A DNA stretch of 64,000 bases from Mytilus edulis (GCF_963676685.1 NC_092356.1:46153601-46217600), one strand, 5' to 3'; shown: positions 11,215-23,824, counted from the first letter of the stretch. The notes: a model not told the origin generated them from the letters alone. Translations and numbers: made by a program.

Positions 11215-11634
11215 TTCATCTGATGAGTTGAGCCTTTTTCAACTGATTTTTATAGTTCGTTCTTATGTTGTACTGTTATATCACTGTCCCAGGTTAGGGA
11301 GAGGGTTGGGATCCCGCAAAAATGTTTAACCCCGCCACATTATGTTTGTATGTGCCTATCCCAAGTCTGGAGCCTGTAATTCAATGGTTGTCGTCTGTTT
11401 ATGTGTTACATATTTGTTTTTTGTTTATATATTTTTTATATAAATAAGGCAGTAAGTTTTCTCGTTTGAATTGTTTTACAGTGTTATTTCGGGACTTTTA
11501 TAGCTGACTTTGCGGTATGGGCTTTGTTCATTCTTGAAGGCCGTACGGTGACCTTTAGTTGTTAATTTCTGTGTCGTTTTGATCATTTGTGGAGAGTTGT
11601 CTCATTGGCAATCATACCACATTTTGCCTTTTAT
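11215..11634 (-). repeat. Dispersed mussel-type repeat (AGATGTGGTATGATTGCC family), nearly full copy
   Basis: On the minus strand it begins AATGTGGTATGATTGCCAAT, passes the segments reading GTCACCGTACGGCCTTCAA and CAAACGAGAAAACTTACTG, and ends near the GGGTTGGGATCCC/CCCAGGTTAGGG region (plus-strand 11280-11330). Partial copies are at 31186-31312, 32262-32590, 32591-32872, 4893-4948 and 57168-57690. No open frame of note, so probably a non-autonomous retroposon. Confidence 0.75.
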
Positions 11635-11691
11635 ATTGTATCCACTTTCTTTTAACACAAACAAGTAATTGATTCAACACTTACCACAGCA

Positions 11692-11722
11692 GTTCATTGT
11701 ACAATGTCCGTCAGCCTTTCGA
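11692..11722 (-). CDS. Possible small second exon of the secreted EGF-repeat gene
   Basis: A strong donor GTAAGTGTT follows a short frame encoding ADGHCTMNCC. If the acceptor is the AAG just before it, the exon is 31 bases, starts in phase 0 and ends in phase 1. That links the phase-0 end of the signal-peptide exon to the phase-1 start of the EGF exons. A better-looking acceptor (ATAACAG at about 11737) would give a 45-base exon that is open only in phase 1 and would not join the signal-peptide exon directly. A decayed copy of the segment lies at 12021-12052. Confidence 0.4.
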
Positions 11723-12116
11723 ACCCATACTGTTATAATGTTCTATAAAATTAACTTTACATGTTCATTTTAAGTAACATATCATTTTTATCCATTATAG
11801 ATTCTCCACTTAGTTGCCTATAATATTTGTTAGTTAATATCTTATTTAGTTTTATGATATTCTTCTTTCTAATTGATTTATTTGACTACATGTTTTCTAT
11901 TCCTTTTTGTTTTTTGTATACTATATAAATTAAGGACTTTCAGTCAGTCATTAAGTTATACATGAACGTGTTAGATTATGTTGAATTAGGTCTTCGTTGT
12001 GTGTAAATATTACTAAGTCAACTTCATCATAATGTCTTTGGAACCCATACTGTAATTTCTTCTATACAAGAATTGTTTTATTGATGTGTTTTTTTGTCAA
12101 TTTGTATCAATTATCC

Positions 12117-12352
12117 CCACTTACCCCTGTAGTCATGTCTGTAGTATTAACACTTATAAAATGTTCTCCATCAACAATTTTTCTTAGTCCAGAAAACTCC
12201 ATATTGTCCTTTACATTCAGGCAACCATATGTCATATCAGTGAACGTCCAAAAGTCTAAACATGTTTTTGATACATTGGGTGTAAATTCACAAGAAGCTT
12301 GTCCTTGGCCGATTAACCCGGATATCCATACACAGAAATACAACACGTTCAT
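12117..12352 (-). CDS. First coding exon of a secreted protein (signal peptide), candidate start of the EGF-repeat gene
   Basis: The minus-strand frame starts at one of several methionines; the one giving a typical signal peptide begins MNVLYFCVWISGLIGQGQA, a hydrophobic stretch ending in a small-residue cleavage site before SCEF. An upstream in-frame methionine (12400) would add a hydrophilic leader of 17 residues and is less likely. The mature part holds cysteines at SCEF, KTCLDFW and YGCLNV, and ends TTDMTTG at a strong donor GTAAGTGGGG in phase 0. I do not recognise the short N-terminal domain. Direction and phase fit a gene that runs leftwards into the EGF exons at 0-7 kb; this join is inference. 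Confidence 0.6.
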
Positions 12353-12410
12353 CATCTTACTCCAGCTTCTTATTAAAGAAGATAAAAAAAACTTCATCAA
12401 TTAAAGAGTT

Positions 12411-13529
12411 TCCAAATTATCTTAAGCATCTATTTTCTTAAAAAGAAATGGTAAAAACAATACATTTAAGAAAGAAAAAAAACAGTTAAAATGTATTTTT
12501 GAATTATTTGAAATATATTTTATCACATATCTTTATACATTACTTCGAAGAAGGAAAATGGGTAACAGTCTGACCCGTATCCAGTTTAATATTCAAGTTG
12601 CAAGTATGGAGAAAACGACAGTGTTTATATAATAACTACATGTATGTTGATGGTCTGTAAACTTTACATCTACAAAATTGCTCAGTAGTATATGTATTTT
12701 ATAAATTATTTACATAAACATATTAACATTTCATGATAAAATATCCTGTAAATTGTTTCTGTGTTGGCGAACTACATTTAAAAGTAATCATATATCTACC
12801 TGTCTCAAAGTGTGATCTGATTTATGTCAACTCGTTCAACTCTTAAAGATTGCACGACTTCATATTGTCTGTAACTGTGTGACTGTTGACGGCCTTTGTT
12901 ATTAATTTAATCTAAATAATAGACCAAGTCTACTTTGCGAATGGAAAGTGAAGAGTACAATATATAATTTTAAAAGTCTTTACACATTGCGATGGTAGTT
13001 TTTAGACACGACATAAAAACAATAAAAACAATAAAGAAATATCCAAAACACATACCTTAAGGTTGAACGATTCAAGATTCATTACAATACAATTATTATC
13101 TATGTAGGAAATAATGTCCTACTTTTCTGACATGTAGGTGGTCTATAGTTTATCAGGTTTTCTAGCGACATTTACGACTAATTTAGATTGCACTTGAAAT
13201 GCATTACCATAACTTGTTATTGCAGCATGTTGGCAAAACATTTTAAAAAGTAGCGTTATTACCTATTTAAAAAATGTATTTCTTTCAATGTTTTGGCATC
13301 ATTAGTTTTATCATTCTTTCGTAGGTTGGTCAAATTTACTTGATTTTCGGTTGTCTTACTGTTATCTGATGACAAAAGCTTACACAAAATTTAGACAAAC
13401 CAAAAAACAATAATGGTCTTAATGGAAGACTAGTGAAATAAACCTCCAATCAGTTTAATGCCTCGAATAGTCAAATGATAAACGGGATGCAACTCTTGAT
13501 ATTCATGTCACTATAGAAATTTGTTAAAG
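12411..13529. other. Non-coding stretch, probably 5' flank of the gene at 12.4 kb
   Basis: AT-rich with no supported open frame or repeat that I recognise. If the signal-peptide exon is real, its promoter and any untranslated exon should lie here or further right. Confidence 0.4.
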
Positions 13530-13795
13530 CAAAATCTCAAAAATACTGAACTCCTAGGAAAAACAAAAACGGAAAGTCCATAATCACATGACTAAAATTA
13601 AAATCTCAAACACATCAAACAAATGGACAACAACTGTCATATTCCTGACTTGGCTTTATTACTATTTTGATATGAGCGTCACTGATGAGTCTTATGTAGA
13701 CGAAACGCGCGTCTGGTGTACTGAATTATAATCCTGGTTCCTTTGACTATTGGTACAGGCATTATGTAGAAAATGGTGGATTAAATCTTGTTTTG
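13530..13795 (+). repeat. Dispersed mussel-type repeat copy (AAATGGTGGATTAAACC family)
   Basis: Contains AAATACTGAACTCCTAGGA, ACAACTGTCATATTCCTGAC, AAATGGTGGATTAAATC and CTCACTTGTACAG in family order. A short segment, about 13665-13740 (GAGCGTCACTGATGAGTC ... GAAACGCGCGTCTGG), belongs to the other repeat family seen at 45410-45460 and is probably a nested piece. Confidence 0.7.
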
Positions 13796-13844
13796 TCAAT
13801 AGCTAAACCTCTCACTTGTACAGTCCTTTGGTGGTATAAACTTG

Positions 13845-14235
13845 ACTTCCCACTAACACCATACACCATTACACTATTTACTATACACCAAAATACCATA
13901 CACCATACAATTTACACCTTTCCACCATACACCTTAAACTTTCTATCTACACCATCCAAAATTACCAATAATGCAATTTAATTTAAAAGAAAGCGTACAA
14001 CTACAAAATGGTTTATTTTTTTACAAAAACTAATTTTGATCACAAACTATTTTGCATAGTTTTAAACTTTGATAACTACACTTTATATTCACATTACACA
14101 ATCACATCATTCCTCATACACCATTACACTCTTCCCTTTACACAATACACCGTAGGACACCTTCTATCATTGCACCGCATGCCATACACTATTATACCTA
14201 TACTTTTTTTGGCAAGTTTACACCATCCAAAGGCT
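13845..14235 (+). repeat. Degenerate TACACCA-rich low-complexity tract
   Basis: Variants of TACACCAT recur irregularly from 13845 to 13960 and again from 14090 to 14230, separated by ordinary sequence. The weak open frames here are by-products of the composition. Confidence 0.65.
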
Positions 14236-14515
14236 GTATGACAGTCGCATACAAATAACGTTAACGTTTTTAAAGGTTAAGATGCCGTCCGAGAACGTCT
14301 TAAAAAATAAGAGATGTTCTTTGTCATAAAGTTTACCCGTAACATTTAAGTTATGTTTGAGCAAGTGACCATGTGAGAAGAATATTCAATCGTCTTTTGT
14401 AATATTTGATTTTAGAAGCAAGGCTTTACTTGACAATTTGTATCAATAATCATTACATTAAAATAAACTTAAAATGTTGTTTTTTTTCCATTTTGTATTT
14501 AGTCCTTGTCGTTAA

Positions 14516-15508
14516 TGCGGGGTTCACACATTGCCGATTATTGCACCCGTTTGAGATCAGACAGCGATACGACTCGAAAAGTGAAAATGTCGGATTACTA
14601 TCCTCAATTATATGGAATGTCCTTTTATTGTCTGAACGCAGTCGTTTAAGTTCGTATCAAAATTCCTACGGGTCCGGAGGGATCCGAAGAATTCGGCGAA
14701 GCACCCCGACAGTTAGGTGCGTCCCGTAACATTCGGGGAAACTCAGCCGATTGTTTCTAGTCGGATTACAATCGTGCCTATGTCGTGACAGATTCTGCTG
14801 TATCGGATCAAAATCCTTACAATGTTCTGTGTATACTTGACGGTGTCCTGTGAAATGGGAATGATCTGGAGAAATTTTTCATTGCTGTTTTTCTGCCGAT
14901 TGAGTCCAGATTGCATCCAGATCTTGTCGATTGCGAACCGTTTTTGCCGAACCCATTCCGGAACAGTCCCGTTATTAATACGAAATTCGTCGATGATACC
15001 AACGTCAGAGTCCCGACAATTACACAACACAATACGACTGAGACCAGACAAAGCCGTTCCAATGCGACAGAGTGGACCGTGATAGGATTACGTTCCGACA
15101 GTACCTGATCATCCCAAGTATGCCGACTGTTTTCGAACGGATAACTTCCGTCAGCGTCGGTTCACTGTCTGGTCACTGTCTGATCTCTGTCGGATAACAT
15201 TCGGTAGAATCGAGACGCAGTCGTTACAGACTCGGTCGAATTTTACCAGGCGAAAGATACAAATCGGATTAAAAGCGGATTGAGAAAGGGATAATCGGGA
15301 TAAATTCGCTTGAAAACAGTTGAATATCGACGCTTCCTGAACAATATCTGATTGTTGTCGTGATTAAAAAAAATTTTTTTTTAATCTTAATTAAAGTTTG
15401 AATTTCCATCCACGATTCACAAGATCTTGATCAGACTTTTGACAAATTTTAATCGAGAATGGTCCGTTCAAGGACAGCAGTAAAAATCGTGAATGTGTGA
15501 CTCCAGCT
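14516..15508 (+). mobile_element. Non-autonomous DNA transposon, 993 bp, TAA target duplication
   Basis: The left end TGCGGGGTTCACACATTGCC and the reversed right end AGCTGGAGTCACACATTCAC share GTTCACACATT / GTCACACATT and a CGATTNTT stretch. TAA stands outside both ends (14513-14515 and 15509-15511). The interior is more GC-rich than the surroundings and built from many TCCGA/TCGGA-type motifs in both directions, so short open frames appear on both strands; I regard none as a gene. The ends resemble those of the larger element at 24467-26525. A TWA duplication points to the PIF/Harbinger superfamily. Confidence 0.6.
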
Positions 15509-16299
15509 TAAAGCAAGGACTAAACACAAAATGGGAAAACATAACTGTATGACATATGTAAACACTCTAGTGTTGAGAAGGCAAGGCAATAGTCCATTTT
15601 CCAATTCCTGTTATCGACCCTGTAATTAGAGATCCCTTTTTTAGTTGTCTCCCTTATGAAGGACATTAATTTTTATTTACAATAGAGAGCTAACAGAAGG
15701 AGCAAATTTACCAGTGCGTAATTTGAGTAATCTTTAAGGTTTTCAAATCTTTTAATTACATTAATTTGTTGTTTAGCTAAAAACTTTTGACATCAGAAAT
15801 TATTTTTCATAAAACATTAGTTAAACAACCGATACATCACTTTCAATTCATCATACTTTGCATTTTTGTCCGGCAAAGAACCAGTCTACGGTTGACAAAG
15901 GGTAGTAATTTGTTTAAAAAGTGTGTAATAACAGAATCAAATCAGTAATTGGTCAATAGATATTGAAAACATAAATATACACTTTTTGCCGCCAAGCAAT
16001 GCATATAATTGCTATATTAAGATAAAAAATCATGATAACTGCATGCTTCAATTAATCTATATTGATCATTTGGCTGTCGTGTCTTTTATTTTGGTGAAAT
16101 TTTATCTAAAGGTCATGGCCAGAAATTTTAATCTTGAAAATATTCGTTCAGGTTTGTAACTAGTTTCGATAAATGAAATTTGCAAAAAAAAAAAATAATA
16201 TTCCATATTTTTGTAGTTAGAAAAACAAAACTTGAGATTAGAACACGGTGTTGGTGGCTGTATACCTATTATGTCTTTTTTGTTGACGCATTGTTATAA
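15509..16299. other. Non-coding stretch
   Basis: AT-rich, no supported gene. Poly-A run at about 16185-16197. Confidence 0.4.
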
Positions 16300-16505
16300 A
16301 TATAATGGAATTTGATACGACTGTCATACAAGTTAGAGATTTAGAGCTATGAAACCAGGTTCAATTCACCATTTTCTACACTTGAAAATTTCTGTACCAA
16401 GTCAGGAATATGACAGTTGTTGTCCATTCGTTTGATGCGTTTTATCATTCGATTATGAACTTTCCGTTTTAAATTTTCCCCGGAGTTCAGTATTTGAGTT
16501 ATTTA
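16300..16505 (-). repeat. Dispersed mussel-type repeat copy (AAATGGTGGATTAAACC family)
   Basis: Carries ACAACTGTCATATTCCTGAC (reversed), the AAATGGTGAATTGAACC variant and the TCTAAATCTCTAACTTGTAT variant. No coding capacity. Confidence 0.7.
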
Positions 16506-17449
16506 AGTTTTTTTTATAGACAAATGGATGTCAGGTATTATTAAATATGTTAATTTTTATGTTTTTAAAGAAGACAAAGTGTTGAGGTAATTCATATTAC
16601 TGAAGTTTGTGTTCGTTAGATCACTTCTCATAACCACTTTGTTTTTGAAGGCTTTCAACAGTTTCGTCTGATTTCTTATGGAATTAGTATGGATATTTAT
16701 GAACTATGATTGATCCCAGTTATCTTTCTTTTAGTTACTATTTACATGAAAATATAAATAATGCTTTCCTGTCTAATCCTTTACTGGCAGTTAGTACTTT
16801 AATATTCATTTACTTTCTGGCAAGTGTTCTGTTCGCACTTATTATACTCTAAAGTCTTACCTATTCTAAATTTACTGCGTTTTACGGTTGATCATATTTT
16901 ATTTTATTGTTTTTCCCTATTATTTTTAACATGGAACGTACGAATTGTTGCCATTTTTAAAGAAAAAAAATAATTTCACTTGCTCCATACTCAAATCATC
17001 CTGATTAATTATTAAAAAGCATAGAGAGTCAACTGTATTTCAACCCTGCATTCGGTTCCCTACTCAATTTATAAGTGAAAGACTGGTTTACTAAGATTTT
17101 AGCTCCCATAGACAAGTTAACCTTAGATAAATTAGTCTTACTGTTTACGTTGTATTTGGTCACATAGCCCTTTTTGCGTTTAAGTATTTAGTCCTTGGCT
17201 CTCAAATGTTAAGTGTTAGCGTTACTGATGAAGGTTTAAAGAGCTTTGGACGAACACAACTAGTAAGTGGTATTTGTTTTATCTATAACAATGGTGTTTG
17301 AACAGGACTAGTTAAGCTTAACAAAAAACAAACAAACAAACAAATAATTTATTAGAGTCTCACCTCTTTAAAACATTTGATATACAACACAATATAATAT
17401 TAACAATTTATAAAAGAGCCACTCTAAAAAGAGTTATGAAAAAGTAAAA
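16506..17449. other. Non-coding stretch
   Basis: No supported gene. (CAAA)n microsatellite at about 17322-17343. Confidence 0.4.
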
Positions 17450-18205
17450 TCACAAAAATACTGAACTCAGAGGAAGATCAATTGGGAAAGTCCATAATCA
17501 CATGGCAAAATAAAATAACTAAACGCATCAAAAACGAATGGACAAGAACTGTCATATTCCTGACTTGGTACAGGCATTTTCAAATGGATTAAACCTGGTT
17601 CTATAGCGCTAACCCTCTCACTTTAATGACAGTCTCATCAATTTCCAATATTTTTACATTGATGCGTTAACCCTCTTGCTGCCGGAGGGACACATATGTC
17701 CAAACCAGTAGTGCCGGAGGGACACATATGTCCATGGATAAATTTATGCAAGCTTCTTATCAATGCTGTATCTCTTTCAATTAAAATACGGAAGAATAAA
17801 CAGGGTTATGTTTTTCTCCAATTGGTCCCAAATGTAGTGGTCATTTTGTCGTGACGTCATATATCGAATGACGTTGTTGTTTGGGATGTTACGTCACAGA
17901 CGTTGAGCTGTCGTATTTTCCGGCATATGAAATGCAACCTTGAAAAACGGTCGGCAGCAAGAGGGTTAAATAAACAGACACAATAAATATAATAGTCAAA
18001 ATATGGGTACATCAGTCATCATCGTTTAACAATTTTAAGAGGAACAATTTAACAGAACACAAAAACATCTACTATCTACGAACACATTTATTGATTTGAG
18101 TGTCTGACGTCAGAAAATTTTATACGTCACATAAATTTGTCGTTCAATGTGCGTACAAACAATTATAAAATTTTCCTGGGAATGTTAGCATACAGGGTTA
18201 AAAAA
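17450..18205 (+). repeat. Dispersed mussel-type repeat copy, interrupted by a piggyBac-type MITE
   Basis: Family sequence runs to GATGCG at 17666 and resumes with AAATAAACAGACACAATAAA after 17969. The long 3' part includes TTTGAGTGTCTGACGTCAGA and the GTGCGTACAAAC region near 18150. The resumption point gives a clean empty-site comparison for the inserted MITE. Confidence 0.7.
17671..17965 (+). mobile_element. piggyBac-type MITE, 295 bp, TTAA target site
   Basis: TTAA lies at 17667-17670 and 17966-17969. The inner ends are CCCTCTTGCTGCCG at 17671-17684 and its exact reverse complement CGGCAGCAAGAGGG at 17952-17965, a 14-base perfect terminal inverted repeat. TTAA targets and CCC-starting ends are the hallmark of piggyBac transposons. 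Just inside the left end the segment GCCGGAGGGACACATATGTC occurs twice, 28 bases apart (about 17681 and 17713). There is no coding capacity, so it must be mobilised by a transposase from elsewhere. Confidence 0.85.
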
Positions 18206-20554
18206 TCAAAAGTATTTAAGAATATTATTAAATTTAAGAAATAGACCGAGATTTAAACTATGAGAGACTGTAAAAACACAGATTAAAATACAATTATATT
18301 ACATCTATTACATATATCAATATATCTTAGCATAAAATACCATACTATTAAAAACAATTACACAAAAGAAAACAAACAACATTATAAACACTTATTACGA
18401 GTATAAAATACACTTTCTCTTAAAAAGTACTTCATGGCAGATTTTGGCTGTAAAATAACAAACTCTATCATCATGAAACATAAATAACAACTTTTCTTCA
18501 TTACTTAAATTACTAAAACTACACATGTGTGTTTCGAGCCAAATCATTTGTTTGTGTTAGAATCTCACCTCGAGTGGACATACAATTGTATTATACAAAA
18601 AGAAATCTAATCCGAAATTGAGATACCATTAATATTTCTACTGTCATAGCTCAAATATATAGTCATAAGATCTGTAAGAGTATCTAAGTAATATATTTCG
18701 CTATCCAGTTTAAAAAAACTAAGTCATCTCCTTCCAGCACACAATTATTTGTCGTTCTAAACTTACAATTTAAAAGCATATGTAATAATGTTTCACATCA
18801 ATCAGATATCAAGTTCCTTTCTAGAAGGGAAAAATACAGAGAGTTTCCGTGAAAATTAATCAATAAGATGCTTTTTGTGTGTGGACAACATCTTTGTTAC
18901 TTCAATTCAACAAGATATCAGAATTTCTATGTGAACTCACTGTTCGCGCATTGTTTTTTTATGAGGTATACTTCTCAAGGAAATGAGCATGACACAAAAT
19001 ATTTTAACTTGATATTACGCTATATAGATATGTATGTCTCACTTAAAATTTCAGATTTGAATTCAATTTAAAGGTACCATAGATGCAGTTAATATGTAAT
19101 AAAGAGATATAGCATAAGTGTCAAATAGAAACGTATTCACGAAAGATTAAAGAACGAGTATATTGGGAAGTATATTCCTTGTTGAATATTCGATGTTTTA
19201 TTACCTATTGTATTCAACATTAAGTTAATCATTTTCAGCTTTAGATGGAACCATCATTCCAGCAAATGAAACAATTCCAACAAAAACATTAGCATCTTAC
19301 AGACCAAGAAATGAAAGTCAAGTTTGACAGACAACTACCAATCAACCACTAAATTACATGCTCTTGGTTTGGGACAAGCACAAACAGACTATGGTATGTA
19401 AACATAAAAGATATGGATATCAATCTGAACTCATAATGGAAAAAGAGATACAGTACAGACGTGACAAAAAAGCAGAAAAAAACGACAAAAAGACATAAAA
19501 CTGTACCAAAAAAAAAAAAAAAATATATGCAAATACTAAATATTGAATGAGATAAACAGCAACCAAAACCCGGTTTCAACTCAATTCCTATAGACATGAA
19601 TCCACAATTATTCGTTATAAATGATTTAAAATACTCTAAAAATACTCAGAAGGATGATTAATAAAATGTACAATTTTACTGCACCAGATGCTCCATACGA
19701 TGAATTAACAATGTCTTTTTAGTAATTATTGAGGCGAAAATATAAGGACATACAAAACCTAATAAAAACGTTGAAGAGTTATTACAATCGAAAATGACAA
19801 AATGTATAGCAGAATGGGACATCAAAGCTGAAGTGCGTTAACCTAATTCAATGTAAGCACAGTCATATCAAGTGTATTCCAAATTTACATTTACCTTACA
19901 ACCTTAAAAAATTAAATCAGCACGTCGACTGCATTACAAAATAGTTATGATGTACATATAAGTCTCTCAGTAATAATTTGAATAACAGACAAAGGGTTTA
20001 GTGAATCTATGATCATTTAAATATTGTATACTTTTAGATATCCACCCACATATGGGTTACAAGTAAACAAAACATTCATTTCCTGATATAAGCAATGTCT
20101 GAAAGCTTGTTAATGTTAAGAACATTTTATCCTGTAAATGACATAAAAAGGTGATTTAAGGAAAGTTATCTGTCAATCATTTCACAATGATATGTCATAA
20201 ATGCACAATTTCAGTACAATTCACTTATAGAGATTATTCGCAGACAACATATATAGTAGAGTACATTTACTGAAAAACATCATTAACGGTACCATTTTTT
20301 TTTGTGCCAGATGGGCGTTTTGACCATATATGTTTCATATAGGCCATAATATTTGAAAAACAAAATAATGAAGTGTTTAGCATTATTTGAAATGGACAAA
20401 CAGTTTAGCTAAAGTGGGACAAGGACTCAAAGCTTTGCATGAGGTCTAAATATTCCTTAATTTAAAATAGGTGTTATGGATATGACATTGAATCGGTCGC
20501 TGATTTTGATAGGTTTGAATATTTATTGATCCAAATACTTTATTCAAACATCTG
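18206..20554. other. Long stretch without a supported gene
   Basis: AT-rich, with a 16-base poly-A run near 19508-19522. Isolated open frames (18868-19071 plus, 19349-19597 minus) have simple composition and no recognisable domain, and I leave them out. Confidence 0.4.
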
Positions 20555-20715
20555 GTGAAAAGTAAAATCACAAAAATACTGAACTGGAATGGACAAGTAC
20601 TGTCATATTCCTGACATGGTACAGGCATTTTCAAATGTAGAAAATGGTGGATTAAACCTAATAGCGCTAAACCTCTCACTTTGTTGACAGTCTCATCAAA
20701 TTCCGTTATCATTTA
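20555..20715 (+). repeat. Short copy of dispersed repeat (AAATGGTGGATTAAACC family)
   Basis: AAATCACAAAAATACTGAAC is followed directly by GGAATGGACAAGTACTGTCA, the repeat lacking its middle, then AAATGGTGGATTAAACC and CCTCTCACTTTGTTGACAG. An internal deletion derivative. Confidence 0.7.
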
Positions 20716-21064
20716 CAGTGACTTAAACCAAGTGTTTCAAGATGAACTTCCCATGATATCAAATGAAGTATCACCATAAATCACTGACTGTACTGTGAAC
20801 ATTGTCATCTAAAAGACAACCACAGCGTTTGAAGGACAAGTTACTTTAAAATGATGCAATTTCCGAAACATAAAAATAGTAAGCCATTATAGGATATTTA
20901 GACTGACAAAATAGTCAGGTTTTTGGGGGTTACAGTATAATGTAATATTTGAGTACATAATAGGCTAACGATGGAGTGAAATTGAAACTCATAATTCGAA
21001 AAAAGAAATTAGAAATAAACTGTATACAAAACACAGCATAGACAATTTGATGATAACACAAACT

Positions 21065-21830
21065 GCTCTATCCCTATTTTTGACATTTTTACCTATTGTG
21101 TCTGGATTTTTTTTGTTTATCCATCGTTGTCAATATAATGAATTTGATTCGACTGTCATACAAGTGACAGGTTTAGCTAGCTTTAAAACTTAAGTCAGGT
21201 GTCAGACCACCAATTACTTCTTCCAATTTAGAACGTATGTAAAAGAAGCCCTACTCTGACACAAAATAGTGCTTTTGATGTCCTTGTTTACTTAAACTAA
21301 CCAACAAATTTGCAGAAATGAAACCTTTGGTGAAAGAGAAATATATCTAGTCTAAGATCATTTTGAGCCAAAATTTACTTGTATATGAGTTTGCATTAAA
21401 AATTGAGGATTAATGCGCTCCATGTATACTAATTTTAGATTTCCAGAAAACCAGTTTTTTTTTTTGAGTACCTCTGTTTGAAGGTCAGTTATTTTGTTAG
21501 AAGGCTTTAAAGGTATGATGAAAATTGGCATGTAGAAAGCTGATACATGTACAATTCAGGATATACCTGGTTTCTATAAAGTTAAACTTAAGGTAAAATA
21601 TTTAGAAAGCTGTGAAAATTGCAAAATTTGGTTGAACAGATAAGGATTTTTAATTGGTGGTCTGACACCTTCAATCAATCAATTTATATATAAGAAAATA
21701 GCTGTTCTAAGTCAGGAATATGACATTTGTTATCCATTAGTTTGATGCTTTTGATTTTGCCATTTGATTATAATTAGTGACTTTCCTTTTTGAAGTTTCC
21801 GCTGAGTTAAGTATTTTGGTGATTTTACTT
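21065..21830 (-). repeat. Dispersed repeat copy (AAATGGTGGATTAAACC family) interrupted by a 474-bp element
   Basis: The family is recognisable at 21080-21190 (GAATTTGATTCGACTGTCAT ... GTTTAGCTAGC) and resumes at about 21690-21830 (GTCAGGAATATGACATTTG ... GAGTTAAGTATTTTGGTG). The gap is filled by 21197-21670. Confidence 0.7.
21197..21670 (+). mobile_element. Non-autonomous DNA transposon (MITE), 474 bp, 20-base perfect inverted ends
   Basis: AGGTGTCAGACCACCAATTA at 21197-21216 is exactly reverse-complemented at 21651-21670. It sits inside another repeat, as shown by the host repeat resuming on both sides. I cannot define the target duplication because both junctions have a few unmatched bases. 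No open frame of note. Superfamily not assigned. Confidence 0.75.
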
Positions 21831-23824
21831 TTGAATGAGCAGTTTGAAACTATATATACAACGGCAAATATTTCAAAATAGAGGTATCATCATTTTTGCA
21901 GTTAAAATAAGGGATATTATCGACAGTTTTATTTTTTTCAACAAAATCCTGACAAAACAGCCTATTCATTTCTACCAGTGATTTTTCCTTAAAATTTTGT
22001 GTAAAGGTAATTCATGACTTGAGGAACAAAATATGATGAAAAAAATTAAGGGTCACCTCAGTTTCGTGTTTTCCAGAATTTTAGCATAATATTTGCTGGT
22101 TATCTAAACTCTCAAAAAATCCTTTATATCAAACCTACAAGCATAATTCTTGTTTCACGTTAAACAGTAGATGTGTATCTATCAAATACATGTTCAAAAG
22201 TTTAAGCCTCATATTGTTTTGATCTTTAAAAATATGATTTATTTCATTCCCGCCAAAAATAAAACGTAAAAATGAAAAATGTTTCCAGTATCAAAAAATA
22301 TCTACCAGTGATTTCTTTATAATAATTTCAAGAAGGAAAGTGCCACGTGTACTCTTCAAAATAAAGCCAAAAAAAGTGTATGTCACCGACCTTTCAAAAA
22401 AGTTATGAGAAATTTTCATGTTTTTTTCTTGTTCGTTTTGAAGAAAAGAGTTGTCTTTCTTCAGAACATCGCATCTGACGTCATAGTACAAACTTCCCTT
22501 GCTGGCGCACTTTTTGAAAAAAAATCGCAAATTGGACGTTTGAAACCCACATTTAAATTTCCAAGAATAACAACTCTATTTACCTACTTAATTATCCGGT
22601 AATACAAGAGATTAAATGCATGTGTCAGTATTAGATCTTATGATGTTGTTGCCGCACAATATTTACCTTCAGAAACCCCATCCGTCGGAATGGAAAATTG
22701 TTTGAAATAACCTTTCTCGCCGCTTTTGTTAGGAAAGTCTGTTTTTTGTCCTCTGTCCCTCATTAGCAAAATTATTGAAAATAAGTGAAAGATGGCACTG
22801 GCTAACTACAGAGTATTTGACTATATCAGACTATATGTGTGTGTTTTTGTTCGCGTCAATTTCAGAAGTTTGCCGTAACGAACTCATTTGCTACTGTTGA
22901 CAGACGGACACACAAAAGCATGGACGGACTTCTTTATGCCATTATATTTCCCGACTAAGACGAACGTATAGAAATTATTCCATCTAGTTTGTGAAGTCAT
23001 TATTTCTGAATATTTAAGATATAGGGAAATTAAAATTATAGGTATAACATATAAATTAAAGTTTTTGTTTTTAAAACGTTATACATCTATCATGAAATAC
23101 AATCCCTGTTATAACTACCTCACATGACGATGTTTTGAAAAAACGAGACAGTAAATATAAAATACAAAAAGTTTTTAGTTCAAAAATTAATTTAGAAATC
23201 ATTTTCTGTTGAAAACAGGATAAAATATTATAAATCTAGATTGCTAATTTTGTAAATTTAAAAAAAAGACAAGGTTGTTGCCGGAATTGAAAATCGAAAT
23301 TTGTTTTCAATCTTTCCAGTCATAGTTTTAGATAAATGAAAGGGAGAGATTTTATGTTGGATATTATTCTTGGAGCAATTGTTTTTGTCATAAGTTAAAT
23401 TTACAACTATTTTATATGTTTTGCCTAACAGCTAATTTCCTACTGCATGTAGGGTAAAACTTTGGTTAGCTTCCTTGCTTTGTTTGTATAAATGTTTATT
23501 CAAGCTTTGTAATTAAGATGACATCTTTTTTGAACATTAACAAAATATACCAACAAAGCAAGCAACTAACTAAAGTGATGATCTACATACAGTAGGAAAT
23601 TAGCTGTAAGCTTCAGTGAGATCAGGCGAAATGTTTATCATTTCTTCTTAAGACAAATTGAAATGAAACAAATGACAAACGACAATGACCCTTTGTCATA
23701 ATTATAAGATTTTGTCAAATAAGCAGTATAAATAAATTTTAACTTCAAGATCGGACATTATTCTACGAGAATCATCCAGACATTAGTTACATGCATACGT
23801 TGCCAGTATGTCAAAACTTCTAGG
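21831..23824. other. Long stretch without a supported gene
   Basis: Two overlapping weak frames at 22291-22602 on opposite strands are low-complexity and have no recognised domain. The similar phrases TAGCTAATTTCCTACTGCATG at 23429 and CTACATACAGTAGGAAATTAGCTG at 23581 are inverted copies about 150 bases apart, a small imperfect inverted repeat. Confidence 0.4.

Noticed and set aside
12081-12404. Plus-strand open frame of 107 residues
   Set aside because: It is the antisense shadow of the signal-peptide exon, which has a proper signal sequence and splice donor.
14406-15108. Several overlapping open frames on both strands
   Set aside because: They arise from the GC-richer, motif-repetitive interior of the 14516-15508 transposon; none shows a domain.
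22291-22602. Overlapping frames on opposite strands
   Set aside because: Low-complexity composition and no homology that I recognise.
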